This document shows positions 45,914 through 56,444 of a DNA stretch of 64,000 nucleotides, in pieces (position 1 is the first letter of the stretch; each line of letters opens with the position of its first letter). The DNA comes from Rheinheimera faecalis (GTDB lineage Bacteria > Pseudomonadota > Gammaproteobacteria > Enterobacterales > Alteromonadaceae). The notes beneath the pieces are model-generated. The model worked only from the letters and a program-made list of their open reading frames with translations. It was not told the origin of the DNA and did no database searches. The DNA is taken from NCBI RefSeq assembly GCF_021290965.1, contig NZ_JAJOYT010000007.1, positions 62,001 through 126,000 on the forward strand. Reading direction: 5' to 3'. The position numbers and the translations under genes were made by a program.

Positions 45914-47302
45914 CTAATTAAACAGCGCCATAGTGTCTTTATAAGCAAGGCTTAGCGCCGCTATGGCTTCCTGTTCTGATTGGATATTGGTGTAGCCTAT
46001 CACCAGGCCATATCTCTTATTTTTTTGTGAATACCAGCTCGATAGCGGAAACACCTGCAGGTTGAAGGAGTTCCACAATTCAGCGAGCTGCAAATCCTGC
46101 ACACCTTGTTTTAAAAACACCACAATATGCATACCGCCGTCTGTATGTTCATACGCAAATAAGCCCGGATAAACAGTTTCCAAAGCGCTGTATACCATCA
46201 TTCGTCTTTGCTGATACAAAGCCCGCATTTTTTTAAGATGTTTAAAAAAGTGGCCTTCGCTTAAAAATAAGGTGAGGATTTTTTGTGGCAACAAAGGCTG
46301 GCTGGTTTCGATAATTTCGCCGGTTTCTTTAAACTTCCCTATAAGCTCCGTAGGCATCACTATGTAACTGACCCGCATCGACGGCATAATTGTTTTACTA
46401 AAAGTGCCAACATAAATCACCCGATCATCAGTGTCCTGACTTTTCAGGGCTGGTATCACTTTTTTAGTGTAGTGAAACTCACCATCGTAATCATCTTCAA
46501 TGACCCAGGCTTTGGTCTGCGCTGCCCACTGCAGTAACTGCTGGCGCCTTGGTAGAGATAACGTGACTGCCAAAGGACTATGGTGAGCAGGACTTATGAT
46601 GACAAATTTCGCATCATGATGATGCTGCAATAAATAATCGACATTTAAACCCTGAGCATCGACAGGGGCGTAATGCAGGTTGTGCACTATACGTTTCAGC
46701 AACTTTTGGCCAAAAAAGTAGCCTGGGTCTTCGAAGATACATTTGTCATTTTGCACACTCAGCGTCTGCAAAATTAACGCAATACTGCTTTTATAGCCGC
46801 TGGTGATAAAAATTTGTTCTGCTTTGCAGTTTAAACCCCGTGAGATATTCAGATAATTAGCAATAGCCTGGCGCAAAGGCGGATGGCCCATTATAGGCGG
46901 ATTGAGCATTTCCTCTGGCCGCATAGCGCGGATGGCTTTACCGGATAGCAGCAACCATTTTTTATAGGGAAATTCATCCAAAGAGGGTATACCAAGACGG
47001 AAATACCCTTTGTTATCCCGCAGGTCGATAATGTGTTTTAAGCTTTTGTCTTCTAACACTAATTGTGGCGTTTCAGCGGGCTGTTTTTTTATAAAAAGCT
47101 CCGGATTGACCAGAGTGCCGCGCGCCCCACGACTGACCAGATAACCCTCGCCAATCAAAATATCGTACGCCGCTTCGACTGTCTTTTTCGCAACCCCTAA
47201 ATCTTCTGCCAATACCCGGATTGAAGGGACTTTTTCGCCAGGTTTTAAAGTGCCTGCCAGAATACTTTGGGTATAACGCTGATAAATTTCTTTATAGCCC
47301 AT
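45914..47302 (-). CDS. MocR/PdxR-type regulator (GntR winged helix fused to aminotransferase)
   Basis: A 462-residue fusion. Residues 1-75 are a GntR winged helix (KPGEKVPSIRVLAEDLGVAK, then KKTVEAAYDILIGEGYLVSR). The rest is a fold-type I aminotransferase with the PLP-phosphate and Lys region (VGTFSKTIMPSMRVSYIV, Lys in FSK) and the Asp of VIEDDYDGEFHY. Such regulators sense PLP or an amino compound. It is divergent from an azoreductase-AhpD-like pair with about 100 bp between starts, so control of these genes is likely. Confidence 0.92.
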   Translation of the reverse strand: MGYKEIYQRYTQSILAGTLKPGEKVPSIRVLAEDLGVAKKTVEAAYDILIGEGYLVSRGARGTLVNPELFIKKQPAETPQLVLEDKSLKHIIDLRDNKGYFRLGIPSLDEFPYKKWLLLSGKAIRAMRPEEMLNPPIMGHPPLRQAIANYLNISRGLNCKAEQIFITSGYKSSIALILQTLSVQNDKCIFEDPGYFFGQKLLKRIVHNLHYAPVDAQGLNVDYLLQHHHDAKFVIISPAHHSPLAVTLSLPRRQQLLQWAAQTKAWVIEDDYDGEFHYTKKVIPALKSQDTDDRVIYVGTFSKTIMPSMRVSYIVMPTELIGKFKETGEIIETSQPLLPQKILTLFLSEGHFFKHLKKMRALYQQRRMMVYSALETVYPGLFAYEHTDGGMHIVVFLKQGVQDLQLAELWNSFNLQVFPLSSWYSQKNKRYGLVIGYTNIQSEQEAIAALSLAYKDTMALFN

Positions 47303-47404
47303 TAGGTGTCCTACTTACTTTCTTGGTTCTTGTATCTTTTGAGTATGACATCCGGCGCTAAAATGAGCGACATCAACAGAAGATTTAATGATGAGGAAGA
47401 GAGA

Positions 47405-48013
47405 ATGAAGCTGCTACACATCAAGGTCAGTCCCAATCTGCAAGGCTCGTCGTCACGCAAAGTATCGCAACATTTGCTGGAGAAATTGCAAAGCAGTTAT
47501 CCGGAGCTGACAGAGCAAGTGCTGGATTTGTCGGCTCAGCCTCTGCCTCATCTGGATGCGCTGACAACTGGTTCATTTCTGACTAAACCTGAAGACAGAA
47601 CAGCAGAGCAAAACCAGGCGATCCAACTGTCCGAGCAGTTGGTGGATATGTTGCTGGAAACCGACATTCTGCTGCTGTCATCCCCTATGTGGAATTTAGG
47701 TCTGCCGTCTGTATTAAAGGCCTGGTTTGATCACATCACCAGAGCTGGACGCACTTTCGCCTTTACCAAAGAAGGCACCAAAGTGGGGCTGGTCACCCAT
47801 AAAAAAGTGTATGTAGTGGTCTCCAGCGGCAGCTGTTTTAGCCAGGGACCTTTTGTGAACGACGATCAATTTACGCCTTACATCAAAGTCGCTTTGGCTT
47901 ACATAGGCATAGAGGACGTGACTTTTATAAGAGTGGATGGAACTCATTTTCCTCTGACCAAAGACACAGCTTTACTCAAGGCGCTGAGCGCTGTTGATGT
48001 ATTAACTGTTTGA
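47405..48013 (+). CDS. azoR: FMN-dependent NADH-azoreductase
   Basis: The start at ATG 47405, with GAGGAAGAGAGA upstream, gives 202 residues, the normal AzoR length. It has the flavodoxin-like phosphate segment (HIKVSPNLQGSSSRKVSQHL), SSPMWNLGLPSVLKAWFDHI with the family's PMYNF/W-like motif, and VVVSSGSCFSQGP. AzoR reduces quinones and azo compounds with NADH. It is followed 42 bp later by an AhpD-like gene and is divergent from the MocR regulator. Confidence 0.9.
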   Translation: MKLLHIKVSPNLQGSSSRKVSQHLLEKLQSSYPELTEQVLDLSAQPLPHLDALTTGSFLTKPEDRTAEQNQAIQLSEQLVDMLLETDILLLSSPMWNLGLPSVLKAWFDHITRAGRTFAFTKEGTKVGLVTHKKVYVVVSSGSCFSQGPFVNDDQFTPYIKVALAYIGIEDVTFIRVDGTHFPLTKDTALLKALSAVDVLTV

Positions 48014-48055
48014 TTATTTAACCTTTAATTACTTTTAACTTAAACCCGGAGAACT

Positions 48056-48538
48056 ATGATGAGCAACAGAGTCAATCACTTCCAAACCGTACCAAACCTG
48101 ACCAAAGCGTTAATAGACGCCAGCATGGCATCTTACAAAACTTCTATTGATGGGCTTATTAAAAGTCTGATTGATATCAGAGCCTCTCAGTTGAACAACT
48201 GTGCTTTTTGTCTGGATATGCATATCAAGCAGGCCAAGATTAAAGGCGAAGGGGAGCTGCGATTACACCATGTAGCCATTTGGCGTGAATCACCATTGTT
48301 TAACGCTAAAGAAAAAGCAGCGCTGGCGTTAACTGAAGCTTTAACCCATATCCCTGCTATCGGCATCAGTGATGAGCTGTACCGTTCAACCAAAGAACAT
48401 TTTTCTGATGTGGAAATTTCTGAATTGACCTACGCAATAGGCCTGATCAATTTCTGGAACCGTATGCAAATTCTGGCTCAGATGGAACCAGGTTCACAAG
48501 ATGCAGCTTTTGGTTTAACAAAGGCAGTGTTTAACTAA
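48056..48538 (+). CDS. Carboxymuconolactone decarboxylase (AhpD-like) family protein
   Basis: A 160-residue helical protein of the AhpD-like group. The redox CxxC is in RASQLNNCAFCLDMHIKQAK with the family His after it (DMH). GGAG lies 4 nt before the ATG. AhpD-like proteins act as thiol peroxidase partners or alkylhydroperoxidases. Together with AzoR it suggests a small module against quinone, electrophile or peroxide stress. Confidence 0.9.
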   Translation: MMSNRVNHFQTVPNLTKALIDASMASYKTSIDGLIKSLIDIRASQLNNCAFCLDMHIKQAKIKGEGELRLHHVAIWRESPLFNAKEKAALALTEALTHIPAIGISDELYRSTKEHFSDVEISELTYAIGLINFWNRMQILAQMEPGSQDAAFGLTKAVFN

Positions 48539-48547
48539 GACAGTTTG

Positions 48548-48602
48548 AAAATGGGGTCAGATCACATTGTTAACTGTTAACAATGTGATCTGACCCCATT
48601 TT
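48548..48602. terminator. Perfect 27-bp palindrome, bidirectional terminator
   Basis: Two 27-nt arms (48548-48574 and 48576-48602) are perfectly complementary with only one base between them. Each outer end is AAAATGGGGTCAGATCACAT, so A- and T-runs flank the hairpin both ways. It lies between the convergent AhpD-like gene and dapD. The GGGGTCAGATCACATT sequence is like that often seen next to REP-associated (Y1) transposase repeats. Confidence 0.8.
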
Positions 48603-48606
48603 TATC

Positions 48607-49431
48607 TTAATCTATGCTGCGCAGCAGGGCATTGATGCCTACTTTAGCGCGGGTCTGGGCATCAACCTTTTTAACGATAATAGCGGCGTACAGGCTGTGT
48701 GTGCCATCTTTCGATGGAATGGAACCTGGTACTACTACCGCGCCTGCAGGTACACGGCCATAAGTTATTTCGCCGGTTTCACGGTCGTAAATACGGGTCG
48801 ACTGGCTGATATAGACACCCATAGAAAGCACTGCGCCTTCTTCGATGATCACACCTTCCACTACTTCAGAGCGGGCGCCGATAAAGCAGTTGTCTTCAAT
48901 AATGGTTGGGTTGGCTTGTAGTGGCTCTAATACACCACCAATGCCTACGCCACCGGATAAGTGCACGTTTTTACCAATCTGAGCACAGGAGCCCACAGTA
49001 GCCCAGGTATCGACCATAGTGCCTTCACCGACATAAGCGCCGATATTGACGTATGAAGGCATCAGTACCACGTTTTTATCGATAAAACTGCCTTTACGCA
49101 CTGCGGCAGGAGGCACAACACGTACACCTTCAGCAACAAAACGCTCGTGTGTGTAGTCAGCAAATTTCATCGGTACTTTATCGAAGAAGCGGTTTTCAGC
49201 ACCGTCCATCACCTGATTGTCATTGATACGGAAAGACAATAACACGGCTTTTTTCAGCCATTGGTGAGTCACCCATTCGCCTGCTACTTTTTCGGCAACA
49301 CGGGCTTTGCCGCTGTCCAAGAGTTCAATAGCCGCAGTGACGGCAGCTTTGACTTCAGCAGTTACAGTGGCTGGAGTAATGGATGCGCGTTGTTCAAACG
49401 CGGCTTCGATAATGGATTTTAAATCTGACAA
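48607..49431 (-). CDS. dapD: Tetrahydrodipicolinate N-succinyltransferase
   Basis: DapD adds succinyl from succinyl-CoA to tetrahydrodipicolinate in lysine and diaminopimelate synthesis. The 274-residue trimeric enzyme shows a helical N-part and a left-handed hexapeptide beta-helix ([20 protein letters not shown], then [40 protein letters not shown]). It follows glnD by 4 bp, the E. coli order map-glnD-dapD. Confidence 0.97.
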   Translation of the reverse strand: MSDLKSIIEAAFEQRASITPATVTAEVKAAVTAAIELLDSGKARVAEKVAGEWVTHQWLKKAVLLSFRINDNQVMDGAENRFFDKVPMKFADYTHERFVAEGVRVVPPAAVRKGSFIDKNVVLMPSYVNIGAYVGEGTMVDTWATVGSCAQIGKNVHLSGGVGIGGVLEPLQANPTIIEDNCFIGARSEVVEGVIIEEGAVLSMGVYISQSTRIYDRETGEITYGRVPAGAVVVPGSIPSKDGTHSLYAAIIVKKVDAQTRAKVGINALLRSID

Positions 49432-49435
49432 AACT

Positions 49436-52060
49436 TTATCCCTCTGTCACATGAGTTAATTGTTCGACAAGAACACGACGCAGCTGTGATTGTTGATCGG
49501 CATCCAGCGCCTGATCTTGTCTCGTAGAAATCATAAAAAAGTCTTCGGCTTTTTCGCCTATGGTGGTGATTTTGGCGGCGTGGATGCTGATCTCGCAGCG
49601 CTGGAATACGGAGCCTATATCAGCCAATAAACCCGGCATATCCAAAGCGGTGATTTCCACCATAGTGCGGTGTTTATTTGCACCCGGAATAAAGACCACT
49701 TTGGGCGCTATATTAAAGGGCCGCATCTGACGGGATAAACGGGGTTTACCGCGTGACAAGTCCGGTTTGCCGCTAATATAGGTTTCCAGCGCACGTTTGA
49801 GGCTTTGTAAACGGGATGGCGAAGTGACAGGCTCACCGTTTTGCTCAAGTACAACAAAGGTATCCATCGCGTAACCATCTTTGTTGGTCATGATCTGGGC
49901 GTCAAAAATATTGACCTTTTTGCTGTCGAGCGCAGCCACTAAATGGGCAAATAAGTTGTCCTGATCCGGCGTATACACAAAAACCTGAGTGCTGCCACGG
50001 AACGGCGTTTTATCTATCAGTACTAAAGGCTCATCCGGGTCTTTATGGCGCAAAATATGTTCACAGTGCCAGACAATTTGTTTGGGGTTGTAACGGGCGA
50101 AATAATCCGCTTTGATCCGGCCCCATAACTGCAGCACTTCTTGTTCGGTAAAGCCTTGTTTTTGCAGTAGCTTCATGGCTTCTGCCTGATTTTCGCGAAT
50201 TAAGTCGCGTAAATCCATTGGCTTTTCGAGTCCACGACGGAAAGCTTTTTGCGTGCCTAAATAGAGTTCACGTAATAACGAGCCTTTCCAGTCATTCCAT
50301 AAGTTGTCGTTGGTGGCACGAATATCGGCCAGCGTCAGGCAATACAAATAGTTAAGACGGGTTTCGTCCCGTACTTTATCGGCAAATTCAGCGATCACAG
50401 CCGGGTCGTGAATATCACGGCGCTGTGCTGTCACCGACATCAATAAATGGCTTTCGACCAACCAGGCCAGCAACTTACTGTCAAAGTCACTTAACTTATG
50501 CAGCTTGCCAAATTCACGCGCATCCAAAGAACCTAATTCGGAGTGATCGCCGCCTCTGCCTTTGGCAATGTCATGGAAAATACCGGCCAGATATAAAATC
50601 TCTGGTTTTTCCATACGTTTGACTATGTCGGTGCAAAGCGGAAACTCGTTTTCAAAACCTGCTTGTGAGTAGCGGTACAAATTCTTCAGCACACGGTGAG
50701 TGTGTTCATCCACTGTGTAGGCATGGAATAAATCGAATTGCATCTGACCGACAATATTACGCCAGGCCGGCAGGTAAGAGGCCAAAATACCGTGGCGATG
50801 CATCAGCGTAATGGCTCTGTCCATACCACGAGGGTGGCGCATAATGGTCATAAAAAGCTGACGACAGGCTTCATAATCCTGCAAATCGCCCATCAGACGA
50901 CGCCTGACTAAACGCAATAATCGAATGGTATCGGAATGAATACCAGTGATATTGGAGTTGTTCGCTATATGCCAGAACATCCGCAGAATATTTTCACGCC
51001 GTGCAAAGACTGCATTGTCGGTAGCGCGGATTAAATGACCGGTCAGCTCAAAAAAGTCATCGAGCTTTTGCTGTTTCAGTTTGCTTTGGCTATTGAGAAT
51101 ACTGCCGTCAAAATGCTGCAGCAGCATATCGTTCAGCTCAGCGACACGTTGCACTGTCTGGAAGAAACGTTTCATCATACGTTCAACGGACGCTTTGCCA
51201 TCATCGCCAAAACCCAGACGTTTGGCGACAGCAGGCTGATAGTCAAACAAAATACGGTTTTCGTTACGGCCTGATTCAACATGAAGGGCAAAACGCATTT
51301 GCCATAAATAAGCTTCACACTCCATCAGTTCCTGATATTCATCTTCAGTCAGGTACTGATAAGCCACCAGTTCACGCATGGTTCTGGTATTAAAGTGTTT
51401 TTTCGCCACCCAGCCTATGGTTTGGATATCACGCAGACCACCAGGGTTGGCTTTTAAATTAGGCTCTAAGTTGTAGGCTGTGCCGTGGTACTGGGCATGA
51501 CGCTGCTGTTGCTCGTCACGTTTGGCCTGGAAAAATGCCTGAGAGGTCCAGAAACTGTCTTTACAGACCTGCAGCTGCAGCTCTTCAAACAGCTCTTTAC
51601 TGCCGGTCAGCAAGCGCATTTCCATCAGGTTAGTGGCAATGGTGATGTCTTCTTTACCCAGAGTCACAGACTCTTTTACGCTACGCACACTGTGACCTAC
51701 TTCTAAACGTAAGTCCCACAGCAGGGTAATAAATTGGCTGATTTGTTCTTTTTGCTGAGCGTCGAGTTTGCTGTCGGTCAATAACAATAAATCGATGTCA
51801 GAGCAGGGGTGCAGTTCACCCCGGCCATAACCACCTACAGCGATCAGACTGATTTTTTTGTGTTTATGCAGATCAAAATGTTGCCATAAAGACACCAGCA
51901 CCTCGTCGATAAAACGGGCGCGGGCTTTGACTAAACTGCCAACAGTTTGATGTTCGAAGGCATTTTTCAGCCAGTCGTTAAACTCGGCAAAATGTTTTTT
52001 ATAACTATCCAGAGTACATAAACCAGGTAAAGACTTATTAAACGCCAGAGCCATGTTCAT
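49436..52060 (-). CDS. glnD: Bifunctional uridylyltransferase/uridylyl-removing enzyme
   Basis: GlnD senses glutamine and uridylylates or deuridylylates PII proteins. The 874-residue protein has the nucleotidyltransferase active site [17 protein letters not shown] near 75-92, an HD domain ([16 protein letters not shown] near 488), and two C-terminal ACT domains ([20 protein letters not shown] and [20 protein letters not shown]). GAGG lies 8 nt before the ATG. It controls glutamine synthetase, which feeds GltBD elsewhere in the window. Confidence 0.97.
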   Translation of the reverse strand: MNMALAFNKSLPGLCTLDSYKKHFAEFNDWLKNAFEHQTVGSLVKARARFIDEVLVSLWQHFDLHKHKKISLIAVGGYGRGELHPCSDIDLLLLTDSKLDAQQKEQISQFITLLWDLRLEVGHSVRSVKESVTLGKEDITIATNLMEMRLLTGSKELFEELQLQVCKDSFWTSQAFFQAKRDEQQQRHAQYHGTAYNLEPNLKANPGGLRDIQTIGWVAKKHFNTRTMRELVAYQYLTEDEYQELMECEAYLWQMRFALHVESGRNENRILFDYQPAVAKRLGFGDDGKASVERMMKRFFQTVQRVAELNDMLLQHFDGSILNSQSKLKQQKLDDFFELTGHLIRATDNAVFARRENILRMFWHIANNSNITGIHSDTIRLLRLVRRRLMGDLQDYEACRQLFMTIMRHPRGMDRAITLMHRHGILASYLPAWRNIVGQMQFDLFHAYTVDEHTHRVLKNLYRYSQAGFENEFPLCTDIVKRMEKPEILYLAGIFHDIAKGRGGDHSELGSLDAREFGKLHKLSDFDSKLLAWLVESHLLMSVTAQRRDIHDPAVIAEFADKVRDETRLNYLYCLTLADIRATNDNLWNDWKGSLLRELYLGTQKAFRRGLEKPMDLRDLIRENQAEAMKLLQKQGFTEQEVLQLWGRIKADYFARYNPKQIVWHCEHILRHKDPDEPLVLIDKTPFRGSTQVFVYTPDQDNLFAHLVAALDSKKVNIFDAQIMTNKDGYAMDTFVVLEQNGEPVTSPSRLQSLKRALETYISGKPDLSRGKPRLSRQMRPFNIAPKVVFIPGANKHRTMVEITALDMPGLLADIGSVFQRCEISIHAAKITTIGEKAEDFFMISTRQDQALDADQQSQLRRVLVEQLTHVTEG

Positions 52061-52104
52061 TTGCTTTACCTCAGGTCTTAAGCGGCCGTCGTCTGTCTGC
52101 AGAC

Positions 52105-52896
52105 TTACTCGGCCGTGACTATTCGTTCTATGGTGTCGTCGGATCTCAGAGTTAAAATTTCGCAGCCAGTCTCTGTGACGACAATAGTGTGTTCAAACTG
52201 CGCTGATAAACTACGATCTTTAGTTACAACCGTCCAGCCGTCTTTTAACAATTTACTATGACGCTCACCAGCGTTGATCATAGGCTCTATCGTCAAACAC
52301 ATACCGGTTTTTAAGGTATCGCCTGTGCCTGGGCGGCCATAATGCAGCACCTGCGGGTCTTCGTGGAATACCTGACCTATGCCATGACCACAGTATTCAC
52401 GCACCACTGAGTAGCTGTGTTTTTCGGCATGTTGCTGAATAACAAAACCAATATCACCTAAACGGGCGCCGTTTTTCACTTTACGAATGCCCATATACAA
52501 GCATTCCTGAGTCACTCGAATTAAACGGTCAGCTAAAATGCTCGGTTTACCAATCACAAACATTTTTGAGGTATCGCCGTGATAACCATCTTTAATCACA
52601 GTGATATCTATATTGATGATGTCGCCGTCTTTGAGTTTTTTCTCAGCCGACGGAATACCATGGCAAATCACCTGATTAACTGAAGTACAGATGGATTTTG
52701 GAAAGCCGTGGTAATTCAACGGGGCAGGGATAGCCTGCTGCACATCAACAATATAATTGTGGCAAATCGTATTCAGCTCTTCGGTGGTGACACCGGCTTT
52801 GACGTATGGCTCAATCATCTCTAATACTTCGGCAGCTAACTTACCTGCCACACGCATTTTTTCGATCTGATCTGCTGTCTTAATAATCGCGGCCAT
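52105..52896 (-). CDS. map: Methionine aminopeptidase, type I
   Basis: Map removes the initiator Met from nascent proteins. The start at 52896 (MAAIIKTADQIEKMRVAGKL) gives 263 residues, the normal length; an upstream in-frame ATG at 52941 is an unlikely extension. Metal ligands are seen in INIDITVIKDGYHGDTSKMF (two Asp), CGHGIGQVFHEDP (His), MCLTIEPMI (Glu) and AQFEHTIVV (Glu). It is divergent from rpsB, an arrangement conserved across the class. Confidence 0.96.
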   Translation of the reverse strand: MAAIIKTADQIEKMRVAGKLAAEVLEMIEPYVKAGVTTEELNTICHNYIVDVQQAIPAPLNYHGFPKSICTSVNQVICHGIPSAEKKLKDGDIINIDITVIKDGYHGDTSKMFVIGKPSILADRLIRVTQECLYMGIRKVKNGARLGDIGFVIQQHAEKHSYSVVREYCGHGIGQVFHEDPQVLHYGRPGTGDTLKTGMCLTIEPMINAGERHSKLLKDGWTVVTKDRSLSAQFEHTIVVTETGCEILTLRSDDTIERIVTAE

Positions 52897-53050
52897 GCCA
52901 TCTCTCTCTGCTGTAAAAATACACATTTCATTGTGTTTCAAGGGTGTCTATGGTATAAAGCGCGCCGCGATTTGGCAAATCAGATTCTGCTAAAAACGCA
53001 AAACGCAGATTAAAACTGCAATTAACTAAACAACACACATACATCGACAC

Positions 53051-53137
53051 ATAATCCGGGGTGCTGCAACTCATTGAGTTACGGTCGGTTTTATGGGATG
53101 TATGGAGGCCCAACCCCATTACTAAGGAATATTTATA
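53051..53137 (+). ncRNA. rpsB 5' leader (S2 autoregulatory, t44-type) candidate
   Basis: The leader between the promoter region and rpsB can fold with GGGGT (53058-53062) against ACCCC (53113-53117) as closing helix and AACTC (53068-53072) against GAGTT (53076-53080) as inner hairpin. In gammaproteobacteria ribosomal protein S2 represses rpsB-tsf by binding this leader (the t44 RNA family). Position and the closing helix agree; the family call is from memory. Confidence 0.55.
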
Positions 53138-53866
53138 ATGGCAAAAGTTTCTATGCGCGATATGCTCCAGGCGGGCGTACATTTCGGTCACCAAACACGT
53201 TACTGGAACCCAAAAATGAAGCCATTCATTTTCGGCGCTCGTAACCGTGTTCACATCATCAACCTGGAACAAACTGTTCCAATGATGAACGATGCTTTAG
53301 CTTTCATTCAGTCTGTTGCTGCTAAAAAAGGCAAAATCCTGTTTGTTGGTACTAAGCGCGCTGCCTCTGAAGCAATCAAAGAAGCTGCTTCTCAAGTTGA
53401 CCAGTACTATGTAAACCACCGTTGGTTAGGTGGCATGCTGACTAACTGGAAAACTGTTCGCCAGTCTATCAAGCGTTTAAAAGACCTGGAATCTCAAAGC
53501 CAGGACGGTACTTTCGACAAGCTGACTAAAAAAGAAGCTTTAGACCGTACCCGTGAAATGGACAAGCTGGAAAAAAGCTTAGGCGGTATCAAAGACATGG
53601 GCGGCTTGCCTGATGTTCTGTTTGTGATCGACGCCGACCACGAACACATTGCAATTAAAGAAGCCAACAACCTGGGTATCCCAGTTGTATCTATCGTTGA
53701 TACTAACTCTGATCCTAAAGGTGTTGACTATGTGATTCCAGGTAACGATGACGCTATCCGCGCTATCCAGTTATACCTGGGCGCAGTAAATCAGGCCATC
53801 ACTGAAGGCCGCAGCAAAAACATCGAAGTTCAGGCTGAATCTGAAAACTTCGTAGCTGCTGAGTAA
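53138..53866 (+). CDS. rpsB: 30S ribosomal protein S2
   Basis: The 242-residue S2 starts [20 protein letters not shown]. Other signatures are [40 protein letters not shown] and the C-terminal [24 protein letters not shown] lies 9 nt before the ATG. Codon use is strongly biased, as in other highly expressed genes. It heads the translation and envelope cluster and is followed by tsf. Confidence 0.98.
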   Translation: MAKVSMRDMLQAGVHFGHQTRYWNPKMKPFIFGARNRVHIINLEQTVPMMNDALAFIQSVAAKKGKILFVGTKRAASEAIKEAASQVDQYYVNHRWLGGMLTNWKTVRQSIKRLKDLESQSQDGTFDKLTKKEALDRTREMDKLEKSLGGIKDMGGLPDVLFVIDADHEHIAIKEANNLGIPVVSIVDTNSDPKGVDYVIPGNDDAIRAIQLYLGAVNQAITEGRSKNIEVQAESENFVAAE

Positions 53867-53920
53867 TTGCATTGTCTCTGTAGACTTGTAACCAAGGCTA
53901 CATAAAGCAAGTTTAAACTT

Positions 53921-53940
53921 ACAGGGGCATTTGCCCCTGT
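53921..53940 (+). terminator. Hairpin between rpsB and tsf (partial terminator)
   Basis: ACAGGGGC (53921-53928) pairs with GCCCCTGT (53933-53940) around ATTT. Only a short T-rich tail follows, so read-through into tsf is likely, giving less EF-Ts mRNA than S2 mRNA. Confidence 0.6.
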
Positions 53941-53973
53941 TTGTCCACGAAAAAATTTTGCGAGGAACTCCCC

Positions 53974-54846
53974 ATGGCTGTAACTGCCGGTATGGTAAAA
54001 GAATTACGCGAGCGCACTGGCGCTGGCATGATGGACTGCAAAAAAGCTTTAGAAGAAACTGCAGGTGACATCGAAGGCGCAATCGAATTAATGCGTAAAA
54101 ACGGTCAGGCTAAAGCTGCCAAGAAAGCTGGCCGTATCGCCGCTGAAGGTACTGTGATCACTCGCGTTGGTAACGGTTACGCTGTTGCAATCGAATTTAA
54201 CTGTGAAACAGATTTCGTAGGCCGTGACGCTAGCTTCCTGGCTTTCTCTAACGCTGCTGCTGATCTGGCTCACGCCAACAAGCTGTTCACTGTTGAAGAG
54301 CTGTCTGCTGCGAAGCTTGGTGACACTACAGTTGAAGAAGCTCGCGCTACACTGGTTACTAAAATCGGTGAAAACATCAACATCCGTCGTATCTCTGTAG
54401 TTCAGGGTGACGTGATTGGTCAGTACACTCACTCAGGCCGTATCGGCGTGTTAGTGGTACTGGAAGGCGGTAACGAAGATATCGCTAAAGACGTTGCTAT
54501 GCACGTTGCTGCTAACAACCCTTCATTCCTGACTCCAGAGTCAGTGCCAGCTGAAGTTGTTGCTAAAGAGCAGGAAATCCAGATCGAAATCGCTATCAAC
54601 AGCGGCAAGCCAAAAGAAATCGCAGAGAAGATGGTTGCTGGTCGTATGACTAAGTTCACTGGCGAAGTTTCTTTAACTGGCCAGATGTTCGTAAAAGATC
54701 CTTCAATCACTACTGGTGAATTCCTGAAGCAAAACGGTGCTAAAGCTGTTAGCTACATCCGTTTAGAAGTTGGTGAAGGCATCGAAAAAGCTGAAACTGA
54801 TTTCGCTGCTGAAGTTGCTGCTCAAATCGCTGCTGCTAAGAAGTAA
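53974..54846 (+). CDS. tsf: Elongation factor Ts
   Basis: EF-Ts exchanges GDP on EF-Tu. The start at 53974 has GAGGA 8 nt upstream and gives 290 residues. The N-terminal domain reads [20 protein letters not shown] followed by DCKKALEE, and the core domains have the TDFVGRD motif in [17 protein letters not shown] that contacts EF-Tu. It follows rpsB as in nearly all proteobacteria. Confidence 0.98.
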   Translation: MAVTAGMVKELRERTGAGMMDCKKALEETAGDIEGAIELMRKNGQAKAAKKAGRIAAEGTVITRVGNGYAVAIEFNCETDFVGRDASFLAFSNAAADLAHANKLFTVEELSAAKLGDTTVEEARATLVTKIGENINIRRISVVQGDVIGQYTHSGRIGVLVVLEGGNEDIAKDVAMHVAANNPSFLTPESVPAEVVAKEQEIQIEIAINSGKPKEIAEKMVAGRMTKFTGEVSLTGQMFVKDPSITTGEFLKQNGAKAVSYIRLEVGEGIEKAETDFAAEVAAQIAAAKK

Positions 54847-54882
54847 TTTACGCTTTAGCAATGCTTTGAAACCAGCTAGAAT

Positions 54883-54918
54883 AACCGCGACCTGACCTTT
54901 GTCTGTCGCGGTTTTTTT
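54883..54918 (+). terminator. Rho-independent terminator after tsf
   Basis: AACCGCGAC (54883-54891) pairs with GTCGCGGTT (54905-54913) and is followed by a run of T. It separates rpsB-tsf from the pyrH transcript. Confidence 0.85.
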
Positions 54919-55019
54919 ATGTGCAGGATGTGCGGAACCTTATTACGACCTGTACGGCACCTGCCACAATTGAAAATCCGATAGCAAGGTTATATTCCTT
55001 CCAGATAAATGAGGACCTC

Positions 55020-55757
55020 ATGAGCAATCCAAAACTCGCCTATAGAAGAATTTTATTAAAACTCAGTGGTGAAGCCCTGATGGGTGAAGAAGGCTTTGGT
55101 ATAGATCCTAAAGTGCTGGATCGGATGGCTCAGGAAATCAAAGAGCTGGTTGAATTGGGTATCCAGGTCGCCATTGTAATTGGTGGCGGTAATATATTCC
55201 GTGGTGAAGGTTTAGCAAAAGCTGGCATGAACCGTGTGGTCGGTGACCATATGGGGATGTTAGCTACAGTGATGAATGGTCTGGCGATGCGTGATGCTTT
55301 GCATCGTGCTTTTGTGAACGCCCGACTGATGTCTGCTATCCCGTTAAATGGTGTATGTGACAATTACAGCTGGGCAGAAGCCATTAGTCTGTTAAAGTCT
55401 GGCCGTGTAGTCATTTTCTCTGCCGGTACTGGTAACCCGTTTTTTACCACAGATTCAGCTGCCTGTTTACGTGGTATTGAAATTGAAGCTGATGCGGTTT
55501 TAAAAGCCACTAAAGTCGATGGCGTCTATTCAGCAGACCCTGTAAAAGACCCAACAGCCACTCTGTACAGCAAATTGAGCTACACAGAAGTTCTGGAAAA
55601 AGAATTAAAAGTTATGGATTTAGCGGCCTTTACCTTGGCCCGCGACCATAATATGCAAATTCGTGTCTTCAATATGAATACTCCTGGTGCACTGAAACGT
55701 GTAGTGCTGGGTGAAGAAGAAGGCACAGTGATCGACCACGCTGAAAAATTACAGTAA
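55020..55757 (+). CDS. pyrH: UMP kinase
   Basis: PyrH phosphorylates UMP to UDP and is regulated by GTP and UTP. The start at 55020 has GAGG 5 nt upstream, giving 245 residues. The amino-acid-kinase fold shows [31 protein letters not shown]-like [16 protein letters not shown], and [20 protein letters not shown]. It lies between tsf and frr, the conserved order. Confidence 0.97.
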   Translation: MSNPKLAYRRILLKLSGEALMGEEGFGIDPKVLDRMAQEIKELVELGIQVAIVIGGGNIFRGEGLAKAGMNRVVGDHMGMLATVMNGLAMRDALHRAFVNARLMSAIPLNGVCDNYSWAEAISLLKSGRVVIFSAGTGNPFFTTDSAACLRGIEIEADAVLKATKVDGVYSADPVKDPTATLYSKLSYTEVLEKELKVMDLAAFTLARDHNMQIRVFNMNTPGALKRVVLGEEEGTVIDHAEKLQ

Positions 55758-55802
55758 ACTAACTGCCACTTTTTTGGTGTAGCAAAAAAAGGAATAGCCA
55801 AA

Positions 55803-56360
55803 GTGATTAACGATATTCTCAAAGACAGCAAAACCCGGATGGAAAAAAGCGTTGAAGCGCTGAAAGGCCAATTGTCCAAAATTCGTACCGGTCGTGCTCA
55901 CCCAAGTTTATTAGATGGCATTCAGGTGTCTTATTACGGCGCTAATACGCCATTACGTCAGGTTGCTAACGTGTCTGTAGAAGATGCCCGTACTCTGACC
56001 ATCAGCGTGTTTGATAAAACTCTGATCCAACCTGTAGAGAAAGCTATTCTGCAGTCAGATTTAGGGTTAAACCCAATGAGCGCTGGTACTACTATTCGTG
56101 TGCCATTGCCTCCACTGACTGAAGAACGTCGTCGTGATTTAGTCAAAGTAGTACGTAACGAAGCTGAAGGTGCCCGTGTTGCTGTGCGTAACATTCGTCG
56201 TGACGCTAACGCTGATCTGAAGACTTTATTAAAAGATAAAGAAATTGGTGAAGACGACGAGCGTAAAGCCGTAGACGAAGTTCAGAAGCTGACTGACGCC
56301 TTTGTGAAGAAGGTTGACGAGGTTTTAGCTGACAAAGAAAAAGAGTTGATGGAAGTTTAA
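55803..56360 (+). CDS. frr: Ribosome recycling factor
   Basis: RRF splits post-termination ribosomes together with EF-G. The 185-residue protein starts at GTG 55803 with AGGA 9 nt upstream and carries the family's [20 protein letters not shown], then [33 protein letters not shown], and the closing helix. It lies 45 bp after pyrH. A GTG start is common for this gene. Confidence 0.97.
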   Translation: MINDILKDSKTRMEKSVEALKGQLSKIRTGRAHPSLLDGIQVSYYGANTPLRQVANVSVEDARTLTISVFDKTLIQPVEKAILQSDLGLNPMSAGTTIRVPLPPLTEERRRDLVKVVRNEAEGARVAVRNIRRDANADLKTLLKDKEIGEDDERKAVDEVQKLTDAFVKKVDEVLADKEKELMEV

Positions 56361-56387
56361 TCAACCTCGCCCTGATTAGGGAAATAG

Positions 56388-56419
56388 CGCCGTGTAGGGT
56401 ATACTTCGCGGCGTTTTTT
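56388..56419 (+). terminator. Weak hairpin before uppS
   Basis: CGCCG (56388-56392) pairs with CGGCG (56409-56413) and is followed by six T. The stem is short with a 16-nt loop, so it may only partly stop transcription between frr and uppS. Confidence 0.45.
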
Positions 56420-56444
56420 ATTATTGTGACAAGGTCAGATTCAG

